DNA from: Calendula officinalis
Lineage: Eukaryota > Streptophyta > Magnoliopsida > Asterales > Asteraceae
Length of the DNA stretch: 64,000 nucleotides
Direction of reading: 5' to 3'
Assembly (NCBI GenBank): GCA_963853835.1
Contig: OY970822.1
Span: 86,099,135 to 86,163,134 of the forward strand
Part shown: in pieces, positions 10,156 to 22,381 of the stretch
How the letters are laid out: each line of letters begins with the position of its first letter
Position numbering within the stretch: position 1 is the first letter of the stretch
Translations under genes and position numbers: made by a program
The notes under the pieces: model-generated
What the model was told of the DNA's origin: nothing
What the model saw: only the letters and a program-made list of their open reading frames with translations
Databases searched by the model: none

Positions 10156-11893
10156 ATAGTGATTAGATTCAAATTATAGATTAACAGGAATTTTGCCGAT
10201 CAAATTACAAATTAAAGACTCAAGACAAACACTAATGAACAGACGATGATAACAAAAATTGACAGGACAAGTACAATGATGTAAGCGTTGATCTTGCGTG
10301 CACAATGAAAATCTTCTATTTATTAGCTTGGATTGTGGATGAGTCTACTGCGTCCATATTGGTTTACGTGTAAAACTCCATTGGTTTTAAGGAATCGTAC
10401 TATGTACATGATCCGAAACCCATTTAAAAACCGGTTTGAACCCAAATTGAAGCATACCGGATCGGATCAGATTTGGAACCACCTTTCGCAAATTAGTTTG
10501 AAAACCGAATTAGGATAATCGATTTGATAAGCGGATTGGGGAAACTAGATTCAGACCCGAATTCAGATATTTATGAGTAATTTGGGTTGGCAAATGTACA
10601 GAAAAAACGGATCCAATCTTGTTTTGATCCTATCCGGTTTCGATCCGACCATTTCTAAGTTTTCGATCGGGTTCCAATACGATCCGGTTTTAACCCAATC
10701 CGGTTTTGACCAACTTTGACCTAACCGATCCGGTTTTGCATCCGGTTAGTTCTCTTAAAGTCGGGTTTGTACACCTTTAATTCCAAACATGGAATGCAAT
10801 ACTTCAGATTTGGTTGTTTAGGGTTTAGGTAAAATTGAAGTACTTATCATCAGTCTTTTAGTCACTTATCAACATCTTCCACAGTAAACTTGCATTTAGG
10901 TAACACTTTGTTTTATTTTTTTGAACAACTTGTATTATAGAAGAATTCTAGCAAGGAGCTAGAATAAGAAAGCAATTACAAAATTACTAATCTTGAAGGG
11001 GATTACAACACCAGTCTTGCCAGTTTATAAGAATATTTTTTCCCCTATTTGAAATCCAAAGAAAAGAAAGAAATTTTACATCATATCATAAAGTTCTTTG
11101 GTTTTTATGATTTTTATCTACATAAATCCATATACAATGAGTAAAACTTTCATTGACCCAATATTTCTACCTCTGACAAGTCAAATTTAGTTCTCTAACG
11201 GGTCAAATGAGATGCTAGTTGCTAACATCTTGCCTTTAAAAAACATGTTATCATAAATGGAGACCCAAACTATGATGCATCTATTGCTGACTTCAATTAT
11301 CACTTGGTTATTTTGTTGCTATTTTTTTTTCTCATAGTATATCGTTAATTTGTTGATAACGAGCATGTATTACCCCGCGTGTTGCTGCGGGTTTTTTTTT
11401 TGAATAAGTATTTTACATTATAATAAAAAAAAACACCATTTTAAGGTAATTGAGGTTCACCCGCACCAACTTCAGGCTACCCACAAAGCGGGTGATTGCT
11501 CTGTGATTATTCGGTTCACAAAGCGGGTTAAATTTCAAATTACTAAAAAAATCATGTTAAAAAAAATTGAAACATGTCTAGTAACCGGTAGAAGTATCAC
11601 TATTAAACCATGTTTCATAAATGTATTATTTGTAATGTACATATTGAGTAATATATTAATTCGAATAAAATAAATTATTTGTATTCAGAGGAAAAAAAAG
11701 ATGCAACGTGTAATCAACAAAAAAACTTATTTCTTTTTTTCTCATTTCAGCTTAAAAGCATCTTTTTTTTCTTTCTTTCTGGAATGATGTTCATATGCTA
11801 TCATAACTTGTACGGTACAAATAATAAATACACACCACATTAATTGTTTTTCTAGAAATCCTATAACTGTTCTACGTGTTTAGTAATATAATA
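10156..11893. other. Intergenic; CCGGTTT-type repeat at 10370-10790, otherwise nothing seen
   Basis: 10370-10790 repeats GATCCGGTTTTGACC-like units, similar in style to 470-925, ending at TGTACACCTTTAATT, and looks like a decayed hAT-type MITE. At 11368-11392 the string ACCCCGCGTGTTGCTGCGGG is a common plant repeat edge. The remainder is AT-rich with no gene. Confidence 0.4.
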
Positions 11894-12206
11894 CTTCCTC
11901 CGTATCAAAATAAGTGACACAAATTGGCTTACATGTTTTTTGAGGCAAAATATTAAAGTAGAGGTTAAAATAGATTAAAGTACATAATTAGTGGAGAATG
12001 GGTCCCACTTTCCTTGAATAAAGTGATATTAATGAGTTTTAAAAGTAAAAGTAAGGGTATAAGGGTAATTTCACTTTATTAAAGTGGATAGTTAGTGGGT
12101 ATGAGTCCCACTATTTTTACCAAATAAGGAAAGTTTTCAAAGTGTGTCACTTATTTTGATACACCCCAAAATAGAAAAGGTGTCACTTATTTTGATACGG
12201 AGGAAG
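11894..12206. mobile_element. Stowaway-like MITE, copy 1
   Basis: Starts CTTCCTCCGTATCAAAATAA and ends TTATTTTGATACGGAGGAAG, perfect inverted repeats of more than 30 bp flanked by TA on both sides. 313 bp, no ORF. The TIR and the TA duplication are those of Stowaway/Tc1-mariner MITEs. Copies 2 and 3 are at 20753-21065 and 51480-51598. It lies about 0.5 kb beyond the stop codon of the NAC gene. Confidence 0.8.
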
Positions 12207-12392
12207 TATAATATATAAACTTATTTTATTATAAATCTACTGTTCATAATTCTATGCCTAATGTATTATAAGAAGAATAATGTATCGATAAATTATAACC
12301 ACTCCCCATGTACGTACGATTAAATGAGAAGTGAAAAAAAAAAAATACAAATATTATATTTCAACCCTGGTTAAAATCGAGGGAAAGCTTAC

Positions 12393-12624
12393 ACTGTGTT
12401 CTAACCTTGTCATTACCTAATTTGTTTACATACTAAGGATAAAATTATAAATATGTTAATTTTTTTTCCTTTCTCCAACTCAGGAACACAAAAAATAGTA
12501 ATTTTCTTTCTTTTCTTTCCGACCCAGGAACACAACAATGCAAATTATTTCCTTCTTAATTTCTCTTCACTTCTCTTACTTTCTTCTCTTTTCTTTCATT
12601 AAAAAAGTCTGGAACACAGTGTTA
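12393..12624. repeat. Interspersed element with ACACTGTGTTC ends, copy 1
   Basis: Ends ACACTGTGTTCTAAC and CTGGAACACAGTGTTAG are inverted. The interior (CTCCAACTCAGGAACA, TTTCTTTCATT) is shared with 42041-42480, so this is a dispersed non-coding element, probably a MITE. It lies just downstream of the NAC coding region. Confidence 0.55.
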
Positions 12625-12726
12625 GTTAATTACACCTAATTTTTCCTATAAGTAAACAACTTTCACTCTGTATGGTTAGAAACAATTAATGGATAAACAA
12701 AAGATTTAAAAAAATTAACTTTGTAA

Positions 12727-15700
12727 TTAGTAATTATGGTGTACCCAAATGGTAGAAAATGCCATAGCCAACGTCACACATGGCCATATCACCTTCTCCA
12801 AAACCACACTTGAAATAATGCTCCATCCTTCATTCTTTTTCTCCTCTTCATATCCAGGTGGAATGTCATAGTTTTTGAACTTTATATCGTCACAATTATC
12901 TTCTGTTGATTGTTGAAGATGAAAACAACATATCAAAAGAAGGGAAACCAAGTTGACAACTGTCTTCTTGTTGGTCGATATTCCCGGGTTGAGTTGGACC
13001 TTGAGGGTTTGGGAAGGAACGATTTGGTGAAAGAAGGTTTTTGAAACTTGTCGGGTTGAAACAATTAACCCATGACTCACTAATTTGGTCTTCTCGTATA
13101 TTTCAAAGCTTGGATCACTTGTGTTGAAGTCCTCCAGATCTCCTTCTTCGTCTAACAAGTTTTCATTTGAGTTGTTGTCATCTTCTGTGGTGGTGAATCC
13201 AAGTGAGAAATTATGATCTTCTTTGTTTTCCAAATGGCTGCTTTCTCCTGCAAATGTTTTCCAACTTTTTAGTGAAATGAGGTCTAGCTTTAAGAATAAT
13301 TAAGTCCTTCTTGAGATAGTAACTAATTAAGATTGTACCTTTAACCTCATGCTCCTCCCTTTGAAAACTTGGTACGTTTTCTACCGGAACAATCTTGAAA
13401 TCGTCCCAAAAAGTCTGCAAATGTCAAGAAAGATCATGTTATTTAGCGTTATGAAAGTATAAAATAGACCTAGAAGAGGTAAATTCATTAACCAACTATT
13501 TCATTTACAAACTACTCCAACTATTAGAATGATAATTACCATGTTAAGATCGTCCTTGTTAGACATTCCAACCCATCTCAAATTCTCAACCATTCTATCA
13601 CCACTTCCAAGCCGTTGATCGTCACCACCAACCTCAAAAGACCTCATTATATTCTGTTCATCTCCCATGACTACCCCCACATCTTGCATTAATTGATTGT
13701 TGCTATTATTAGCAGCCATAAACGAGAAATCGTCTTCATGATGACTGGAATAACCTCCACCCCAAGTGTTTTGACTGATGTGATCCTGACCAACAGAAAG
13801 GATTTCCTGCAATATATCCTGCTGTTGACCATTTGAAGTTGCGAATTCTTGAATGTTGCTGCTTGTATGTGTCATATTCATCAAATCCACATAGCCTTGC
13901 TGGCATTGATAGCCTTTGTTGCAGTCTTGCACATTCTAATGCTATTTCACCCTGATGAGTAAATATTGTAAAATGAATATAATAAAATCAATAATATATT
14001 ATCATAAGTGTTCTTGCATGGGTAGAACAAATAAAAGTTTATTGCTTGGTGCTTGTTTTAGGGGTGCTTGTGCTTTGGTTATATAGTTGCTTTTTTGTTT
14101 TGATATTTTTTTATTTTTCTAACTTATCGGTAGTTTTTTTTATTTATTAATTATATGTTGTTAAAAGAAGAATATGATATGCATGTACCTTGGATGGAGG
14201 ATAAGAGACATTAATATTCCCAGAGTTTGTGAAAGATGGATTTGGGAAGGTGAAAGCTTCTTCTGATAAGTATTGCATCCATCTCCCATCACTTGAGATA
14301 TTATATGGAGATCCATGGTTGATCATATTAGATGAAGATGAAGCCATTAATGGTGTTTGATAATTACAATTAGTCTCCCTATAATCTTCACCACCTCTTC
14401 CTCCATCTGAATAAAGATCCATACTTGATGAGTGATCACTCACCGCTGCAGCATAATGTACTCCAACGGTCGTCTTTGGAGCATTCAAACTCTTCTTAAA
14501 CACACGACAAAGCGAATAAGCATCCTGCAACTTTACATAAAAAAAAAACATAGTTTTATGATAAATTTTGACATGTTATTAATTAGTTACCCTATATGTA
14601 AGTTAATTATTAATTATGATGAAGGATAATTTACCTTGAGGCCGGATTCAGTTTCGCATTCTCTCTCATGAAGGCGGTACTCGTGCATGACCCAGTCGCT
14701 ACGAGTACCATGTGGGGCCCTCCCTCTGTAGTAAACTAGGGTTTTCTTCATCCCCACGGCTCGTGACTGTGAATTTACATTCCTGTCCTTCCCTGTAGCC
14801 TTCCAATACCCGCCTTTGGTTGCTCGGTTTGTCCTTGATCCGTTTGGGTATTTACGGTCTCTTGGACTAAAGAAGTACCACTCTAGATCTTTGCTTGGCA
14901 GTAGTGATTTTCCTGAAGATCGATTAATTAATATGAATAAAAAATTCATAATTATATTCTTCTTTCTAACATTAATAATGAAAATCAATTATCCAACATA
15001 AGAGATGCATAACCACGACATATGGATGAAAGATAAAAAAAAAAAAAATCATTTAAACAAAGAGATCAACTAATTGCTTAATGATTTTTTAATTTCATTT
15101 TTCTTTTTTTCTACAAACATTATTAAACTTTGCAGGGGAACATGGATGAACACGTTTATTTAATTTATATAAATAAAATTGTTTTAGTGTAGAAGAAGAT
15201 TTGGTGTCAGAAAATTAATAAAGAAAGGAAAAGCTGGTAATAATATCTATCTTTGAAAGAACAGGTAAATGTAGTCAAGTTCTTTCTTCTTTATTTTGCC
15301 TTTTGACTTCAATCTTGTCAGCTAATTACTACAATTTTGTTCTGATACGAGTTTAAAAGATGTAGGGGCCACCTTATTTCTCCTTTAAATTTTAACTTTT
15401 CCTGATTAATTGGTAACAATCATCACAATGATCTTATGCTAAGTTCGTTTTATCTTACAAGTTTCGATCATATTTTGACTGGTCTTAGATATGTATGTAT
15501 GTATATATAGTAACTTTTAATACATTACATAACAGATTATAGGCTATATAGTATATATAAAATGATTTATTGAACCTTCTTTCATTGGTTACTATAGTCA
15601 TATATAACCAAGAACAAAGTCGAAGCATGCCTAAAGAACATCAGAACCTACATTTTTTGCCTTTAGCAACAAAAAAAGAGATGAAATCGAAATGCTTATA

Positions 15701-16253
15701 AATGAAAGACGCTTTGACAGGAATCTTGATTTAGTGATCACTTCCCTTACACATAAACTGTTCGTGATGATCATGCTCATATTGCTTTTTCTCGTATGCT
15801 TTTTCCTTTAGTCATGTACGTTTTTGCAATATATACTAGTTAATGTGTAAACATTGCTATATATAATTGTATAATTAACATTAAAAGAGAAATAGTAATA
15901 AATCATTTGTGTTAATTAACATATGTAACTCATACATTTTATTAAGACTAACATATATTACTAGGATTTTTATTATTTTGTGATACTTGCATAAACCAGA
16001 AAGCAATCAAACAATATCTTTTTTTGGAAAATAATAATTAAAAGAAAATTTTCAATAAGTGCATGACCATGAGTTGAAGACATGCATATACATTACCTGG
16101 TAAATCCCAAGGTTCACACTTGTAGAGATCAACTTCAGGGATGACTTCAAGTTCGATTTTTCGGCCATTAATTTTCCTCTTGAGATAGTAAGCAACGAGC
16201 TCTTCATCGGTGGGATGAAAACGGAATCCAGGAGGCAATGAAACTGGAGCCAT
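12727..16253 (-). CDS. NAC: NAC transcription factor, NAC045/NAC086-like
   Basis: Six exons on the minus strand: 16253-16097, 14912-14635, 14524-14189, exon 4 from 13951 or 13935 to 13540, 13414-13339, 13247-12727. Exons 1-3 encode a complete NAC DNA-binding domain: LPPGFRFHPTDEELVAYYLK, DLPGKSLLPSKDLEWYFFSP, ATKGGYWKATGKDR, MKKTLVYYRGRAPHGTRSDW and DAYSLCRVFKK. The exon 3 region MQYLSEEAF...SYPPSK resembles Arabidopsis NAC045/NAC086, which control sieve-element enucleation. The C-terminus has a hydrophobic stretch (WSIISSVVLEKVIWPCVTLA) that could tether it to a membrane. Exon 4 is odd: with the usual acceptor at 13951 it begins GEIALECARLQ, a conserved NAC motif, but that frame ends at a TGA about 60 codons on, while the long open frame of the exon is shifted. 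An alternative AG 16 bp downstream (start 13935) keeps the long frame. Either the gene is truncated or it uses that site. Confidence 0.85.
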
Positions 16254-16439
16254 TTATGTATGTATATATTTATGATGAAATATAAATTAATGTTCTTAAT
16301 TTGAATCTTGAAACTTTGATCTTCTTCTGCTGATTATAACTCGCGTCTCTGCTAGGTATCTATAAGTTTGCCGTGTTGTCCCCAGAAAGATGAAAAGCAT
16401 AAGAAGTTACAATCTATAATTAGTCATCGATCAGGCATT

Positions 16440-16515
16440 TGAGCTATATACACACACATATAGATACATATATATATACATATATATATGTGTGTCAGTG
16501 TGTGTGTGTGTATAA
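16440..16515. repeat. CA/TA/TG microsatellite in the NAC 5' region
   Basis: ACACACA, TATATA and GTGTGTGTG runs directly upstream of the NAC ATG (about 190-260 bp away), likely in the leader or proximal promoter. Repeat-length variation here could matter for expression, but that is only position-based. Confidence 0.6.
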
Positions 16516-17845
16516 AGATAGATGAGAGGAAGAAGATTTAAAGGGAGATAGGACCAGAAAGAAAGAGGGAGGGAAAGAAGGGTGGTGTTTGGGGGGTTTT
16601 GATAGGAGAACAAAAAGAGAAGATGAGAAAAAGCAAATGGGGTAGGGAATTGATGAACACACTTTATATCTTTAAATAAATTTGTTTTTCTATCACCTAA
16701 TTATACTTTCTTTCTTTTCTGAGTCTTCTTTCTCAAAACTTATATGATGATTTTCGCGCGTTAACTACAATACTCATGATCTTTGCTCTAGTATGGACCT
16801 CACAACATATATGAATATTTCATCATTTTATCTTACTTTATAAAAAGATTATAGTCTATGATATCATACCGGCCAATATTAAAACCTTTGGTACGGTTTA
16901 AATTCCACATTGTAAATATGTTTCTTTTATGTTATTAATAAAATAGAACTATTCTAAGATTCTAATGAATCGAACTGATTGCAAATGTTTTATCACGATA
17001 GATGTTTTTCTTTTTAAAAGACGTTACAGTTGATATTAACTTCGGCAGAAATTCAACATCGCTAGCAACTTCGACAGAAACACCAAAAGAAGTAAGCAGG
17101 AGGTACCGATCTTCAGATCTTTTTTAACATTTCTTCTTTATAATTCTTGAAAACGTATAATATTTTCCATGTTTCAAGTGAGGAAAGAAATATAAAAGCG
17201 TACGTGAAATTTTGTCACACGTTAAGCGTACATAAATAAACATGTAACTAAGTGTGATTCCTAAGAGTCAAAATTACACAGATTATCATATATGAAAGTT
17301 TAACAGTTAAATTGTAGACCAACAATCTGAAATTTTAGGCCTTTTATGTTAAACAATATTAAAATGTAATATTATCATCTTTGTAGTAGTGCAGATATTC
17401 TTCAGAAAACCACCTCGCAAACCTTTAATCTGTCTAAAATGAATAAATTTGATTAAATCTTCATCACAAATTAATCTGAACACAAACTAATCATGATGGT
17501 GAGAAAAGATGGTCTAAGAGTTGCCTTTGATTATCGCTAAAAAAAGATGTCTAAAGCTGAAAGTTCTAATTGCAATCATTGTTCAAAATAAAAATATTTA
17601 TAATATTGAATTTGTAGTAGAATCAGTACATTAGTTTTATCAAATATGAATGATATTAAGTAAAACTATTATCAATAATTGGATGACACTAGAGTACATT
17701 TAGCATTAAAATGTTGATTAATTTACTTCTTTTTTGGTTAGTAACTGTAAGTTTTTGCAGTTCTTTTCAGGAAAAACTGTTTGAAAATGTGAATATATAG
17801 ATCTCGAATTTAAGAATATAATGTATGAATTTAAAAGAAATAATA
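16516..17845. other. NAC upstream region, nothing recognised
   Basis: A GA-rich stretch at 16520-16620 probably belongs to the NAC leader or promoter (minus strand CT-rich). Beyond it is AT-rich DNA without coding signal or a recognisable repeat. Confidence 0.4.
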
Positions 17846-18370
17846 TCTCCGTCCCAAATTTATTATCCACTATAAACAGTTTAAGAAAAGTAAATTAATT
17901 ATATTATGTTACCAATTAAATTTTCTCTTTCCCACTTAGTTTTTTTTGTGATTGCTTGAAATTTAGGAAAAACAGTCTGTCAGTCTTTGTGGTATAAGAC
18001 TACTCCCATTGGGAGTTTTAAGGGTTGGGTCACCACAATATAATAATGAAAAAAATTATTGGGGGTCACCAAAAGAGGTGACCTAGGTTGGTGGAGGAGA
18101 CCAAGGTCACATAAGGGTCACCAATTATTTTATTCTTTCTTTTTGTTTTTAATGTGAGGTGGAATATTATAATTGGTTGTTTTGATTTTAATAAGTAGGT
18201 TGAGTTGGGTTGTTAATGGGTGTGAAAAATAAGGTTGGGTTGGGTTGTGTAGGTGTAAAAGAGAGATGTTATTTTTTAATGAAAATGTTGGATTGAGTTG
18301 AGTTGCTAATGGGGATAGTCTAAAAATAAAATAGTATAGTAGACAATCAAAATAGGACGGATGGAATTGG
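17846..18370. mobile_element. Decayed Stowaway-like MITE with a second element nested inside
   Basis: The outer ends ATCTCCGTCCCAAATTTATT and AATAGGACGGAT are imperfect inverted repeats of the CTCCGTCC type. Inside, 17998-18321 starts GACTACTCCCATTGGGAG and ends GCTAATGGGGATAGTC, a second inverted pair, filled with GGTTGGGTCACC-like sequence. No ORFs. The nesting order is inferred from end positions. Confidence 0.45.
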
Positions 18371-19299
18371 AGAAACTTGTCTCATTTAATTCTCTCTTAC
18401 TCTTCCGATCCCAATTATGCGATACTTGATTGTTGTGCTTTCTTTAACCTGCCCCTTCCACGTGGCAGCTAGCCATTTGTTGTTTCTAGAAGAAATGGGC
18501 CACCAGATTCTAATTTTGACGGCGCTCTAGAAACGTCGCTTTCACATGTATACGCCACCGACATATATACGCCACCAAAACATCATATGTATTTTGGTCA
18601 CATAGATTTCGTTTAGTTCCTTTATGCTATAAAAGGTTGCAATCGATTTTTTAACAGCAATTGCATTGAATAAAAATCTTAGCGAGAAACTATGTACGAG
18701 AAAAGTTACAAGTGGAGATTACATATAATCAAATAGTCCAATTAAAATTAGTGTTTTTCTTATCCCTATTGAAGGCTTAATTGTTAGAAGCCGACATGAT
18801 TTGGTCCAAAAAGGCATTTAAATTGGGCTGCTTACTATTAATGAATGTATTATCTTATGTTAACGAGGAAATGGCGAGTGGGGTTAAATTATGAGAAAAG
18901 AAGGTGGGTCCAGACTTTTGCCACGTGAAGTGGAAAGTGTATCTGACGTGTCATATCAGGATGAGTTGCTAGACTTAGATCTGGGACCCACTTGGTCTTG
19001 TGTTTCTTTTCCTTTTCATCAATCCATCTTTTTGTGCTTTTCCCCTTTATCAGTTTTATGTTTTCTTCCTTACCCCTACATGTATTCCTAAACTCACCAC
19101 CACTGTATCTATATTTCACACACACATACATATATATAATTATAATAGTATTATATAGATAATTAAAAAATGAGGATGCATTAGTTTATTTAATTGATTC
19201 ATATGCCGATAGGTTTGTCGGCCCAATGTCTCTTTCCTGCTCAGAAGATGAACGTCATCTGAATCTTTGCCCACAGAACAGAATAAAATAGGGTTTTGT
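18371..19299. other. Intergenic, no supported gene
   Basis: Open frames of 60-80 codons occur on both strands at 18889-19131 over the same bases; they overlap each other, have no family resemblance and contain no clear start context. The stretch TTCCACGTGGCAG near 18460 contains a G-box-like ACGTG core but has no gene beside it. Confidence 0.4.
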
Positions 19300-19449
19300 T
19301 AATAATAATAGTCCTTAGGGTTTAGGGTTTAGGGGCTGTCACTAATATACATAAAAAACTTGTACATTGATTAAAAAAGTAATATTTCTAAAATTCAAGG
19401 GGTTGTCTTTTGTTATTTTGCTTTCTTAATGACAGCTAGGGCTGTCATT
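19300..19449. mobile_element. Foldback MITE, family A copy 2 (inverted)
   Basis: Reverse-complement relative of 9391-9524: it ends GCTAGGGCTGTCATT and shares the central core CTTGTACATTGATTAAAAAA and GGGGTTGTCTTTTGTTATTT. The left end is partly replaced by TTTAGGG repeats (TTAGGGTTTAGGGTTTAGGG), which look like a short telomere-type run. Confidence 0.6.
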
Positions 19450-20752
19450 ATCATTTTCCTTCAAAAAATAACGGAAAAAGAGTTCAGTTTATAGAAACGA
19501 TTTTACTATTTTGTAAGAGAAGATAATGATGAATAAAGAAAATATATTCTTCTTTAGATATACGCGGTTACTACGTGCTAATTACAATTAGTTCAAGGCA
19601 TACATAAATCATTAAAGGTGTTTGAAATTGTTTATTGTAAATTAATTATATATTTGAAAAATAGATAATCAAATGAACAATAGTTATGAAATGTGATTAT
19701 GAAAAATAGTATTTGCATTTGATTATATTGTTTAAAATCACAATAATCAGATAATTAATTTTTTAATGTTTGACAAACTGATTAATATGTAATATATAAA
19801 TAATCAATTTTTCAAAACACAATAAACACCCTACCACCTACTTTTCCAAAACACAAATTATTGATTTTTTAGGGCATGTTTGGATGAGCTTTTTGAAAAG
19901 GACTTATTAACTTTTCAAAAAGGAGTTTTGAAAAGTAAGGGGTTCCTTACTTCTTGAAAACTCATTTTTGAGGCATTCCCCAAACAACTTATTAACTTAT
20001 TGACTTTTTAAAAAGTTAATAAGTTACTTTTTGACTTTTTAAAAAGTTAATAAGTTAATAAGTTACTTTTTGTCGATTACTTATTTAAAATTATTGGCAT
20101 TCTCAAAACGTAATAAGCAAATAACGAGTTTCTAATTACAATCTCAAATATCAACAGATTATATCATTTTACGTGTTTAATTACATCAAACAATTAATCT
20201 GTTTTGAAAAAGAATATGGAAAGAACTTGTTTCCGTTGACAACATATAATTATTCAAAGAAACAGATTGATTAAAAAATATGAGATTAGTTTTAGCAATA
20301 GGAGCATAACATAATTAAGGTTTTAGCTACAAATAACTTGTGTTTATGAAGTTCAATTTAATTTTTGTATATATTAGATCTGTTGTTTATAATTAAGTAG
20401 CATGTGTCAGTGTTTCACAATAAATTTGTAAGGTATTTTATTTTTTGAACTAACATATTTAAAGGATTATATTTTATTTACAAAAAACTATTTATGAAAG
20501 GAAAAAAAAGTATTCATAAGCAATTGAATAATAGTAATAATTCGCAAGAAAAATGCTATTATACGTAATGTGAACGAAATATAATTAAATTCTAGTTAAA
20601 ACAACAAAAATTATGTTCGAAATTTAGCTATGAATGTTTGTCTATCCGTCTCAAAGCAATGATACATATACATACACTTCGCTTTTTTTGAACGACAATA
20701 TATATAAAATTTAAAAGAAAGAGAAACACCAAAATCTACCGAATATAAAACA
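19450..20752. other. Intergenic, AT-rich; a Tourist-like end near 19872
   Basis: At 19872 GGGCATGTTTGGATGAGC resembles the Tourist-like end at 8646, followed by repeated AAGTTAATAAGTTA units to about 20080, but no clear partner end is visible. No coding region. Confidence 0.4.
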
Positions 20753-21065
20753 CTTCATCCGATTTAAAATAAGTGATACACTTTCCATATTTGGGTATAT
20801 CAAAATAAGTGATACACTTTGAAAACTTACCTTATTTGGTAAAAAGTAGTGGGACCCACACCCACTAACTATCTACTTTAATAAAGTGAAATGACATCTT
20901 TACTCTTAATTTTATTTTTAAACATCATTAATCTCACTTTATTCAAAATTTGTGGGACTCATTCCCCACTAACTTTCCAATTAATCTAATTTAATTATCA
21001 TTATCATATTTTGCCTCAAAACCCGTGAAACTAATAATGTATCACTTATTTTAAATCAGAGGGAG
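20753..21065. mobile_element. Stowaway-like MITE, copy 2
   Basis: Ends ACTTCATCCGATTTAAAATA and TTATTTTAAATCAGAGGGAG are degenerate inverted repeats of the copy at 11894-12206, with TA at the right edge. The interior TTTGCCTCAAAACC and GTGGGACTCATTCCCCAC is shared between copies. Confidence 0.65.
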
Positions 21066-21517
21066 TATAAAAGAAATACCAATTAAAGCTATACAAATAA
21101 CTGGGCTTGTGTCTATACGGAGGAGACCTCAAAACCCAAAACAAAAGGAGACAAACTGCAGCCCACTACACCTACAACCAGCAGCCCAGCCGACATGAGA
21201 ACACCACCACCGAACTTGATGACGAAACAAAAGAAAAAACAAAACAAAACAAAAAACAAAAAGCGACCCAGTTTGGCAATTTCTATGTGTTTTTCTTTTT
21301 TGTCATTTGTGGGTGATTATGACTGCCCTGTCTGTCGATATTCCAAACCCCACCCTTGTTTTCCAAGTTGCTATAATTAGTAGTGATTTCTCAAATGTAT
21401 CAAGAAATACGTTATTCATTAATCATGGGATTTACTTGGTTCAATGACTATAATCATTATAGAAAAAGTGAAGCCTTCTATGATCGAACACAATCAAGCG
21501 ATTTACCAAAAGAGGAA
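21066..21517. other. Short intergenic stretch, nothing recognised
   Basis: Two overlapping open frames (21107-21380) are A-rich (KQKKKQNKTK) and show no family resemblance. I see no gene. Confidence 0.35.
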
Positions 21518-22273
21518 GGGCAAAATGCATAGAAGAGTAACCTACTTTCCATCAAAATTCATTTAAGGGTATGTATTTTTGTTTTGATCACTAAATGGTA
21601 ACATACTTTCATAAAGGTTGATCAAAGGGTAACCTACTTTCATAAATTTTGATCAAAGGCTAACCTACTTTCATAAAAGTATATAAAAAGGGGAAAATGA
21701 CTCGATCAACAAGTTTAATTTACTTGTTCCAACCAAAATGAACCGTTACAAATAACGTAGTTCAAACTTCAAAGTGTACATGCTTCTTTGTTTCTAAATC
21801 ATTTTACTCAAACAATAAATTCAAAAAAAAGTCATGTGTTGGTTCTTAAAGTTGAGTTTCTTCATGAGATGAGTCTTGAACTTGCTTAACTTGGATCAAT
21901 AGATTAGTTTTCTTTCCATACCTTAACCATTAGTTCAAGGAAATATGGAATTTTGGAATTTGAACGAAGAATTGATCGACTTTATTTTGACCTACTTTGA
22001 AAGCTGTGAAACAAAACTAATCATATAAGCATCAAATAGTCACGCAGGAAACAAATGGAAGAATTGATTACCGGTAACCGGTTTCACAAGTCACATTTTA
22101 CCATTTTATATACTTTTATGAAAGTAGGTTACCCTTTAGTGATCAAAACAAAAGTACATAGCCTTAAATAAACTTTGATGGAAAGTAGGTTACCCTTTAG
22201 TGATCAAAACAAAAGTACATACCCTTAAATAAACTTTGATGAAAAGTAGGTTACCCTTCTATGCATTTTGCCC
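21518..22273. mobile_element. Mutator-like foldback element with 9-bp target duplication
   Basis: Starts GGGCAAAATGCATAGAAG and ends CTTCTATGCATTTTGCCC, flanked on both sides by AAAGAGGAA (21509-21517, 22274-22282). A perfect 9-bp duplication is the signature of Mutator-like insertion. The arms, about 170-190 bp each, are built of two to three tandem units of GTAACCTACTTTCATAAA...TTGATCAAAGG, so the inverted repeat arms themselves contain direct repeats. The 370-bp centre has no ORF: non-autonomous. Confidence 0.8.
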
Positions 22274-22381
22274 AAAGAGGAAAGACCCAAAGATGCTCAC
22301 CATTTTGCTGGAAAGAAAAGGACGCCAAGCTAAAGTTTTGTATTTCGAAAATGATCATCGATAATTGACATTTTTATTATT

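Noticed and set aside
16431..16613. Minus-strand 60-codon frame upstream of NAC
   Set aside because: It translates the CA/TA microsatellite (THTHTDTHIYMYIYMY) and is not a gene.
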